Shown: positions 1-4,716 of the stretch, in pieces
Layout of the letters: each line of letters begins with the position of its first letter
Position numbering within the stretch: the first letter of the stretch is position 1
Source: Candidatus Cibiobacter qucibialis
Lineage (GTDB): Bacteria > Bacillota > Clostridia > Oscillospirales > Ruminococcaceae
Direction: 5' to 3'
DNA length: 5,476 nucleotides
Assembly: GCA_004000625.1 (NCBI GenBank)
Contig: SAUS01000112.1
Span: 1-5,476 of the forward strand
The notes under the pieces: model-generated
The model's input: only the letters and a program-made list of their open reading frames with translations
Database searches by the model: none
Told to the model about the DNA's origin: nothing
Translations under genes and position numbers: made by a program

Positions 1-54
1 CCTGCTTCGGTTCGCTGTTTCCGCCACTGGCGGCGCTCACCTTTGCAGCATCCA
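1..54 (-). other. Unmatched core of repeat copy A, cut by the window edge
   Basis: This stretch continues inward from the conserved arm of repeat copy A but does not match the complete copy B, whose centre is only a 5-nt loop. It contains the near-perfect palindrome ccgccactggcgg at 21-33 (two 6-bp halves around one base). I see no credible coding region. It is most likely the central part of a longer member of the repeat family, whose far end lies outside the window. The alternative is unrelated flanking DNA next to a truncated repeat. Confidence 0.4.
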
Positions 55-131
55 GTATTATTGGCGCTTTTGGCCTAGCAGCTGCCGCACCTCACTCGCC
101 GTATCGGCACTTAGAATTATGCGGTATTGCC
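55..131 (-). mobile_element. Palindromic repeat, copy A (conserved left arm)
   Basis: Read on the minus strand from 131 downward, this starts with the terminal repeat ggcaataccgcataattc and matches the whole 77-nt left arm of copy B (1841-1917), including the inner aataatac. Over the first 61 nt it differs from copy C at two positions. It begins 17 nt after the dipeptidase stop codon and lies in the dipeptidase's sense direction, so it would be the first structured sequence in that transcript's 3' end. The outer flank reads ttta; a target duplication cannot be tested because the other end is outside the window. Confidence 0.8.
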
Positions 132-148
132 TTTACACTTATGCGGTT

Positions 149-1630
149 TTACGCATCCGAGCGGGAGTAGCAGTTTTTCATCTGGCAGCTCAGCTCATAC
201 AGCACTTTGTCCAGTGTGTCGGCGGCCAGGCCGCGGATGGTATCGGCCATGGCTTCGTTGGCCTGCTCGCGCAGAGCGGCGCGGGCGGAAGCATCCTGTT
301 CACGGCGCAGCTTGGCATCGTAAGTATTGATGTTCGCATGCCCGGCGGAAGCCGCCGCCAGCTGGTAGCGCTCAATATGGAACACCGATTTGCTGTAGGC
401 AGCATCGGCCATGGCGGCGATCATCCGGCTGTTCCAATAGAAGTTGTCGGTGGAAACCGCGCCCGTAGTGTTGGAAAGATACGCAGGGGTGGTGGTTACA
501 TTGGCATAGAACGGCACCATCACATTGAACGCGTTGGAAGCAAAGGCGATCCATTCCAAAACGCGGGAATCTTCCGGCTGGTCGGGGCGCATCTGGATCA
601 GGGCCATAAAGTCGTTGCGGTTGATGCCGATGGAGCGGAATGCGCCCTTCTGGTCCGACTGGCTGCTGCCATACGGGTCATACAGTGTGCCCTGATAGTG
701 GGAGGATAATACGTATTTGACATCCTCCGGCGTGATCTTCTTTTCCGGTACCATGCACCACGGCAGGTCATCACTGCGGGGTGTGTAGTCGGCGTTGGGG
801 CCGTCCCACTTCTTGCTGTGGGGGTTCAGATAGCGCAGCATGAACCAGGCACGCGGCGTGTTGTACACATGGTCAGAATCATCGTGGCTGCCAAAGGCGT
901 CCCGCGGGTTCAGTACCCCGTTCCAGGAAAGATCCAGATGGTTGTTCTCGATAAAATCATCCAGGTCGGCGGAGCAAAGGTGGTTCTTTTTGGCGCCAAG
1001 TGCGTCTTCCAGATCAAACTGGTCAATGCCAAGTTGGTTGGGCATCACCACATAGGCATCGTCCGGAACGCGCTTAGCGATCCAGTGGTGCCCGCCGATG
1101 GTCTCCAGCCACCAGATTTCGTGTACGTCCTGGAACGCAATGCCGTTCATCTCGTAAGTGCCGTATTTTTCCAGCAGCTTGCCCAGCCGCAGCACGCCCT
1201 CGCGCGCAGTGTGGATGTAAGGCAGTACCAGATAAACAATGTCCTCCTCGCCAATGCCGCCGGGAACTTCTGGCTGACCGTCCTTGGCGGGGATATACTC
1301 CACCAGCGGGTCAGCCCCCAGAACGCGGGGGTTGGAAGTGATGGTCTCGGTGGCGGTCATGCCGACACCGGCCTCGTTCACGCCGCCTGCGGCCCAGATG
1401 CCCTTGCCCTCCACGGCGTTGGGCATTGCGGTCATCCGCATCGGGCTGCCGGGCAGCTCCACTTCCACATGGGAAAGTACCGACCGGTACACGGCCGGGT
1501 GCTCCTGCGGGGGAACGACCACGAACTTTTTGGGGGTGAAATGCCCGGAACCGGAATCGTCATTGCGGGCAATCATGGTAGAGCCATCATAAGAAGCTTT
1601 TCTGCCAACCAGAATTGTTGTACAAGCCAT
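149..1630 (-). CDS. pepD: C69 family dipeptidase (PepD type)
   Basis: A cytoplasmic N-terminal-nucleophile peptidase (family C69/U34) expected to split a broad range of dipeptides in the last step of peptide use. The 493-residue protein opens with MACTTILVGR, followed by KASYDGSTMIARNDD at about residues 11-25. Cys3 is the expected nucleophile, exposed when the first two residues are removed. Other family-like blocks are NEAGVGMTATET near 85-96 and EIWWLETIGGHHW near 171-183. There is no signal peptide or membrane segment, and length is normal. I chose the ATG at 1630 rather than the in-frame TTG at 1642: the TTG sits directly against the AAAGGA ribosome site and would add four residues before the conserved MACTT start. 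The stop is TAA at 149-151, inside the loop of a small 5-bp inverted repeat (141-156). The gene is divergent from the AEC transporter. Family assignment is firm; substrate range is inferred. Confidence 0.93.
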   Translation of the reverse strand: MACTTILVGRKASYDGSTMIARNDDSGSGHFTPKKFVVVPPQEHPAVYRSVLSHVEVELPGSPMRMTAMPNAVEGKGIWAAGGVNEAGVGMTATETITSNPRVLGADPLVEYIPAKDGQPEVPGGIGEEDIVYLVLPYIHTAREGVLRLGKLLEKYGTYEMNGIAFQDVHEIWWLETIGGHHWIAKRVPDDAYVVMPNQLGIDQFDLEDALGAKKNHLCSADLDDFIENNHLDLSWNGVLNPRDAFGSHDDSDHVYNTPRAWFMLRYLNPHSKKWDGPNADYTPRSDDLPWCMVPEKKITPEDVKYVLSSHYQGTLYDPYGSSQSDQKGAFRSIGINRNDFMALIQMRPDQPEDSRVLEWIAFASNAFNVMVPFYANVTTTPAYLSNTTGAVSTDNFYWNSRMIAAMADAAYSKSVFHIERYQLAAASAGHANINTYDAKLRREQDASARAALREQANEAMADTIRGLAADTLDKVLYELSCQMKNCYSRSDA

Positions 1631-1643
1631 ATTAGAATGCAAG

Positions 1644-1649
1644 TCCTTT
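1644..1649 (-). promoter_or_regulatory. Ribosome binding site of the dipeptidase
   Basis: On the minus strand this reads AAAGGA and lies 13 nt before the ATG at 1630, a slightly long spacing. It lies almost against the alternative TTG at 1642 (1-nt gap), too close to serve it, which supports the ATG start. Confidence 0.6.
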
Positions 1650-1651
1650 CT

Positions 1652-1682
1652 GTATGCTGCATACCGGAGAATCCGGCACGCA
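1652..1682 (-). promoter_or_regulatory. Two mutually exclusive hairpins in the dipeptidase leader
   Basis: In minus-strand RNA, 1682-1672 can pair with 1668-1658 as an 11-bp stem (nine Watson-Crick and two G-U pairs) with a UUC triloop. Its core is the perfect inverted repeat ccggagaatccgg (1664-1676). The 3' side of that stem overlaps a second perfect palindrome, gtatgctgcataccg without its last two bases (1652-1664: 6-bp halves around one base). Both structures need 1658-1664, so only one can form at a time. They end a few bases before the ribosome site at 1644-1649. A leader switch or a protein-binding palindrome would both fit; I recognise no known riboswitch. Confidence 0.45.
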
Positions 1683-1704
1683 GAAAATGATATGGTTTAT
1701 GGTA

Positions 1705-1733
1705 CTTATAGAATAATCGTTTGCTGCCGTAAA
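1705..1733 (-). promoter_or_regulatory. Predicted promoter of the dipeptidase
   Basis: On the minus strand a -35-like TTTACG (1733-1728, four of six consensus bases) and a -10 TATAAG (1710-1705, five of six) are separated by exactly 17 nt. Transcription would start near 1698 and give a leader of about 70 nt that contains the hairpins described at 1652-1682. Confidence 0.55.
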
Positions 1734-1765
1734 TACAACTGGGCTGCCGCAAAAAAATTATGCGG
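1723..1765. repeat. Direct repeat and dyad between the divergent promoters
   Basis: GCTGCCG followed by T or C and AAA occurs at 1723-1733 and 1743-1753: an 11-bp direct repeat with one mismatch and a 20-bp step, close to two helical turns. The second copy runs into a dyad, CCGCA (1747-1751) and TGCGG (1761-1765) with 9 AT-rich bases between. The first copy overlaps the dipeptidase -35 box, and the whole block lies between the two back-to-back promoters. This is a plausible regulator site for the divergent pair, without a recognised regulator. Confidence 0.35.
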
Positions 1766-1782
1766 TTTGGACGCAGAATTAC

Positions 1783-1811
1783 TTGCCGACATGTACAAAG
1801 TATGATATAAA
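1783..1811 (+). promoter_or_regulatory. Predicted promoter of the AEC transporter
   Basis: TTGCCG (1783-1788, four of six bases) and TATAAA (1806-1811, five of six) are separated by exactly 17 nt. Transcription would start near 1818. The resulting leader of about 217 nt runs through the whole 172-bp repeat copy B before reaching the GTG start at 2035. Confidence 0.55.
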
Positions 1812-1818
1812 CAAATAA

Positions 1819-1833
1819 AAGGATATCATGTAA
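1819..1833 (+). other. Start-stop minimal ORF in the transporter leader
   Basis: AAGGA at 1819-1823 is followed after 4 nt by ATG at 1828-1830 and immediately by TAA at 1831-1833. It lies just after the predicted transcription start, so it could hold an initiating ribosome. It may equally be chance in an AT-rich leader. Confidence 0.25.
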
Positions 1834-1836
1834 CTT

Positions 1837-2016
1837 TAAGGGCAATACCGCATAATTCTAAGTGCCGATACGGCGAGCGAGGTGCGGCAGATGCCAAGCC
1901 AAAAGCGCAGATAATACTTTGTGTATTATCGAGTATTTTGGCAACGCAGATGCCGTGCCGCAGCTGCCGGAGCGGTGCTTAAGCCGCAAGGCGGGAATTG
2001 TGCGGTGTTGCCTAAG
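1837..2016. repeat. 4-bp target duplication TAAG around repeat copy B
   Basis: TAAG occurs at 1837-1840, directly before the left end ggcaata, and at 2013-2016, directly after the right end gttgcc. Removing the element and one TAAG restores a short leader of about 41 nt from the predicted promoter to the GTG start. A specific 4-bp match has a chance probability of about 1 in 256, but here it coincides exactly with the ends of the terminal inverted repeats. Confidence 0.7.
1841..2012 (+). mobile_element. Complete 172-bp palindromic element (MITE/ERIC-like), copy B
   Basis: The ends are 18-bp inverted repeats, ggcaataccgcataattc (1841-1858) and gaattgtgcggtgttgcc (1995-2012), with two differences. 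The left arm 1841-1917 aligns with the reverse complement of 1923-2012 at 54 of 77 positions, around a 5-nt loop (1918-1922) and one 13-nt bulge (1982-1994). The bulge holds its own mini-hairpin CCGC/GCGG. Seven arm differences become G-U pairs in plus-strand RNA. The innermost stem is a perfect 8 bp, gataatac/gtattatc (1910-1917, 1923-1930). It encodes no transposase, so it would move only in trans if it is a MITE. It sits between the transporter promoter and its ribosome site. By family knowledge it resembles ERIC, RUP or NEMIS elements in size and form, but I do not recognise its sequence as any named family. Confidence 0.85.
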
Positions 2017-2020
2017 GACA

Positions 2021-2030
2021 AAGAAGGGGA
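2021..2030 (+). promoter_or_regulatory. Ribosome binding site fixing the GTG start of the transporter
   Basis: The purine-rich run aagaagggga lies 4 nt before GTG at 2035-2037 and outside the repeat element, which ended at 2012. It decides against in-frame starts further upstream inside the element. Confidence 0.7.
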
Positions 2031-2034
2031 AACC

Positions 2035-2946
2035 GTGGTAGAAATTCTTACGCATGCCGGGTGTTTTATCGGCATCATTCTGTTGGGCTGGGCGCTGCGC
2101 CGGGTCGGATTCTTTAAGGAGAGCGACTTCCATGTGCTCAGCAAAATTGTGATCAAGATCACCCTGACGGCGGCGATCGTGACAAACTTTTCCGGGCGGG
2201 AGATGCAGACCTCCATGCTGTTGCTCACCCTGATGGGCTTCGGCTTCGGCGTGCTGATGATGATCGTTGGCTCGGTTATGTATCTCCCCCAGGGGAGGGA
2301 GCGCCAGGCGTTTGCCATGCTTAATGCCTCCGGCTGCAACATCGGCAACTTTGCCATGCCTTTTGCCCAGGGCTTCCTTGGCCCGGTGGGCGTTATCGCC
2401 GTCAGCCTGTTTGACTGCGGCAACAGCATGATCTGCCTGGGCGGGGCTTACAGCATTGCCAGCATTGTCAAATCCGGCGATGGAAAGTTCCGCATCAAGC
2501 CGATTTTGAATAACCTTGTGCACAGCATCCCGCTGATGACCTATATCTTTATGACGATCCTGGGGCTTCTGCACCTGAGCCTGCCCGCCCCGGTTGTGGA
2601 GTTTGCGGGCATTGTGGGCAATGCCAACGCCTTTATGGCCATGCTGATGATCGGCGTGGGGTTCCACCTGAACGGCGACCCGTCCCAGATCGGGGATATC
2701 ATTAAAATTCTGGGCGTGCGGTACATCATCGGCATTGCGTTAGCATTGGCAGCCTATTTTATCCTGCCGCTCCCGCTGGAATACCGCCAGGCACTTGTGA
2801 TCGTATTTTTGGCCCCGGTGGCCAGCGCCAACCCGCCTTTTACCGCGCAGATGGGCAGTGACTTCGGCCTTGCCAGTGCGATCAATTCGGTTTCCATCAT
2901 TGCCAGTATCGTTTTGATCACAACCGCATTGGTTATCATGCTGTAA
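2035..2946 (+). CDS. AEC family transporter (auxin efflux carrier type)
   Basis: An inner-membrane carrier of the AEC/Mem_trans family. Bacterial members are associated with export or uptake of small organic acids such as malate or malonate; the substrate here cannot be read from sequence. The 303-residue protein has about ten hydrophobic segments, roughly 3-21, 34-52, 60-83, 95-115, 118-145, 160-183, 186-212, 222-243, 251-268 and 279-302, in the usual five-plus-five layout. Family-typical blocks are NASGCNIGNFAMP (97-109) and PVASANPPFTAQMGSD (261-276), placed in the two half-repeats. Length is normal for the family. I chose GTG at 2035 because a good ribosome site precedes it and the next residues (MVEILTHAGCFIGI) open helix 1. 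A longer in-frame reading from GTG 1921 would add 38 residues encoded mainly by the repeat element and is rejected. It is divergent from the dipeptidase and followed by a probable terminator. Confidence 0.9.
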   Translation: MVEILTHAGCFIGIILLGWALRRVGFFKESDFHVLSKIVIKITLTAAIVTNFSGREMQTSMLLLTLMGFGFGVLMMIVGSVMYLPQGRERQAFAMLNASGCNIGNFAMPFAQGFLGPVGVIAVSLFDCGNSMICLGGAYSIASIVKSGDGKFRIKPILNNLVHSIPLMTYIFMTILGLLHLSLPAPVVEFAGIVGNANAFMAMLMIGVGFHLNGDPSQIGDIIKILGVRYIIGIALALAAYFILPLPLEYRQALVIVFLAPVASANPPFTAQMGSDFGLASAINSVSIIASIVLITTALVIML

Positions 2947-2951
2947 TCCAT

Positions 2952-2993
2952 CCCCCTGTGCAGACCTTACAAAGCCGCACGGGGGAATTTGTT
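2952..2993 (+). terminator. Probable terminator after the AEC transporter
   Basis: ccccctgtgc (2952-2961) pairs with gcacggggg (2977-2985) to form a 9-bp GC-rich stem with one bulged T and a 15-nt loop, starting 5 nt after the stop codon. The following tail aatttgtt is only moderately T-rich, so efficiency is uncertain. Confidence 0.6.
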
Positions 2994-3025
2994 CAAATAA
3001 CTAAAATGCAGCATTCCTGAACAAA
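2988..3025. repeat. 8-bp inverted repeat upstream of the kinase
   Basis: TTTGTTCA (2988-2995) and TGAACAAA (3018-3025) are perfect reverse complements separated by 22 nt, about 60-90 bp upstream of the kinase start of transcription. It may be a distal operator or looping site; I recognise no regulator consensus. Confidence 0.35.
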
Positions 3026-3041
3026 AGTCCAGAAATTTAAA

Positions 3042-3073
3042 CAAAGCGGTCTATCTTTCCGGGGCGCGCTTTG
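3042..3073. repeat. 7-bp inverted repeat spanning the kinase -35 region
   Basis: CAAAGCG (3042-3048) and CGCTTTG (3067-3073) are perfect reverse complements 25 bp apart start to start. The right half overlaps the extended -10 TG. A protein bound here would cover the promoter, so a repressor site responding to a sugar is a reasonable guess only. Confidence 0.35.
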
Positions 3074-3080
3074 CTATACT
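3072..3080 (+). promoter_or_regulatory. Predicted extended -10 promoter of the kinase-araD operon
   Basis: TGC directly before TATACT (3075-3080, five of six bases) forms an extended -10 element. No good -35 box lies 16-18 nt upstream, which fits an extended -10 or activator-dependent promoter. Transcription would begin near 3087, giving a leader of about 42 nt. Confidence 0.5.
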
Positions 3081-3113
3081 AACAAATAAGAATACGGCAT
3101 TCCGCTTGCCAAA

Positions 3114-3119
3114 AAGGAG
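3114..3119 (+). promoter_or_regulatory. Ribosome binding site of the kinase
   Basis: AAGGAG lies 9 nt before the ATG at 3129 and supports that start. Confidence 0.75.
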
Positions 3120-3128
3120 TCCTGCAAT

Positions 3129-4706
3129 ATGTCCAACTTTGTACCGGAAAAGACAGCTCTCGGCATCGAATTCGGCTCTACCCGCATCAAGGCAGTGCTG
3201 ATCGGCCCGGAGCATACCCCGCTGGCACAGGGGGATTATACCTGGGAAAACCAGCTGCACAACGGCATCTGGACCTACCCACTGGAACAGGTCTGGCAGG
3301 GCCTGCAAAGTGCTTACGCCGCCCTTGCCGCCGATGTACAGCAAAAATACGGCTGCACCCTGACCAAGGTGGGCTGCATTGGCATTTCCGCCATGATGCA
3401 CGGCTACCTGGCCTTTGATGCCAACGGCGAACTGTTGGTGCCGTTCCGCACCTGGCGCAACACCATCACCGGCGCAGCGGCCGAGGAGCTGACTGCGGCG
3501 TTCGGCTTCAACATCCCCCAGCGCTGGAGCATTGCCCACCTGTACCAGGCTATGCTGAACAAAGAAGAGCATCTGTCCAAGCTGGACTTTTTTACCACGC
3601 TGGCAGGCTATGTGCACTGGCAGCTGACCGGCCATAAAGTGCTGGGCGTTGGCGATGCCAGCGGCATGTTCCCCATTGATAGCACCACCGGCGGTTATGA
3701 CGCCGCCATGCTGCAAAAGTTCAACACCATGGCCGCCGCCAAGGGCTATGCCGTGGACCTGAACGCGCTGCTGCCGGAGGTTCTGCCCGCCGGTGCGGAC
3801 GCCGGCACCCTGACCGAAGCCGGTGCCCGCCTGTTGGACCCCGCCGGCAATTTGCAGGCCGGTATTCCGCTCTGCCCGCCGGAGGGCGATGCCGGAACCG
3901 GCATGGCCGCCACCAACAGCGTGGCGCCCCGCACCGGCAATGTCAGCGCCGGCACCAGCATTTTTGCCATGGTTGTGCTGGAAAAGGCCCTGAGCAAAGT
4001 TTACCCCGAAATTGATATGGTTACCACCCCCGCAGGCGACCCTGTTGCCATGGTGCACTGCAACAACTGCACCAGCGACCTGAACGCCTGGGTGGAGCTG
4101 CTGGCCCAGAACGCCGAACTCTGCGGTGCAAAAGTGAACAAGGGTGAGCTGTTTACCAAGCTGTTCAACCTTTCTTTGCAGGGGGCACCGGACTGCGGCG
4201 GTGTGATCCCCGTGAACTATTACTCCGGCGAGGGCGTGACCCACTTTGATGCAGGCCGCCCCATGCTGCTGCGTGGGCCGGAAAGTGATTTCAGCCTGGC
4301 AAACCTGATGCGCGCCAACATTTACTCCGCGTTTGCCACGCTGGCCATCGGGTTGGATATCCTGAACGAAGAACATGTGACGCTGGATACCCTGCTGGGC
4401 CACGGCGGCCTGTTCAAGACCCCCGGCGTGGCCCAGCGCTACCTGGCCGCTGCCGCCCACACCGCTGTGACCTGCACCGAAACCGCAGGCGAGGGCGGCC
4501 CTTACGGCATGGCCCTGCTGGCTGCTTACCGTGTGGAGCACGCCGATGGCGAAACGCTGGCAAACTACCTGCAGAACCGCGTGTTCGCCGGTGCCGCCAG
4601 CACCACCCTGAACCCGGATGCCGCTGATGAAGCCGGGTTTGCCGCATTCCTGAAAGAATACAAAAAGGCACTGTGCGCCGAGCGCACCGCCGTTGAAACA
4701 ATGTGA
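3129..4706 (+). CDS. FGGY family sugar kinase, probable L-ribulokinase
   Basis: A cytoplasmic ATP-dependent carbohydrate kinase of 525 residues, normal for FGGY enzymes. Visible parts in order: phosphate-1 motif GIEFGSTRIK at 12-21; PEGDAGTGMAATNS at 251-264 with probable catalytic base Asp254; SAGTSIFA (phosphate-2 region) at 273-280; and C-terminal nucleotide-binding blocks LGHGGLFKTPGVAQRYLAAA (423-442) and ETAGEGGPYGMALLAAY (451-467). The first motif has Glu14 where classical FGGY kinases carry Asp. From memory, kinases of this subgroup beside araD in other gut Firmicutes share that Glu, so it looks like a lineage trait rather than damage. Context strongly suggests phosphorylation of L-ribulose, the role of AraB, since the next gene is AraD and its ribosome site overlaps this stop codon. 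L-xylulose or D-xylulose kinase activity is the alternative. Start choice rests on AAGGAG 9 nt upstream. Family assignment is very secure, substrate moderately so. Confidence 0.88.
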   Translation: MSNFVPEKTALGIEFGSTRIKAVLIGPEHTPLAQGDYTWENQLHNGIWTYPLEQVWQGLQSAYAALAADVQQKYGCTLTKVGCIGISAMMHGYLAFDANGELLVPFRTWRNTITGAAAEELTAAFGFNIPQRWSIAHLYQAMLNKEEHLSKLDFFTTLAGYVHWQLTGHKVLGVGDASGMFPIDSTTGGYDAAMLQKFNTMAAAKGYAVDLNALLPEVLPAGADAGTLTEAGARLLDPAGNLQAGIPLCPPEGDAGTGMAATNSVAPRTGNVSAGTSIFAMVVLEKALSKVYPEIDMVTTPAGDPVAMVHCNNCTSDLNAWVELLAQNAELCGAKVNKGELFTKLFNLSLQGAPDCGGVIPVNYYSGEGVTHFDAGRPMLLRGPESDFSLANLMRANIYSAFATLAIGLDILNEEHVTLDTLLGHGGLFKTPGVAQRYLAAAAHTAVTCTETAGEGGPYGMALLAAYRVEHADGETLANYLQNRVFAGAASTTLNPDAADEAGFAAFLKEYKKALCAERTAVETM

Positions 4707-4710
4707 GGGA
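4705..4710 (+). promoter_or_regulatory. araD ribosome binding site overlapping the kinase stop codon
   Basis: GAGGGA begins within the kinase TGA stop (4704-4706) and lies 6 nt before the araD ATG at 4717. This layout favours translational coupling and rules out the upstream in-frame ATG at 4693, which lies inside the kinase gene and lacks its own ribosome site. Confidence 0.75.
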
Positions 4711-4716
4711 ACAATT

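Noticed and set aside
818..1690. A 290-codon open frame on the plus strand across the dipeptidase
   Set aside because: It is antisense to a well-conserved C69 dipeptidase and has no motif or ribosome site of its own.
1573..1845. A 90-codon open frame on the minus strand in the divergent intergenic region
   Set aside because: It crosses the predicted dipeptidase promoter and leader and overlaps the dipeptidase start; no ribosome site or family likeness.
1910..1930. A promoter inside the element, using gataat or tattat as a -10 box
   Set aside because: These AT-rich words are the two arms of the terminal hairpin stem, and I found no -35 box at a proper distance for either.
1841..2034. A riboswitch upstream of the transporter
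   Set aside because: The structured leader is explained by an inserted repeat with terminal inverted repeats, a target duplication and two further copies elsewhere in the window; it is not gene-specific.
1858..2667. A 269-codon open frame on the minus strand across the transporter and element
   Set aside because: His, Gln and Ala-rich shadow translation of a membrane protein gene; it runs into the repeat element and ends in no recognised domain.
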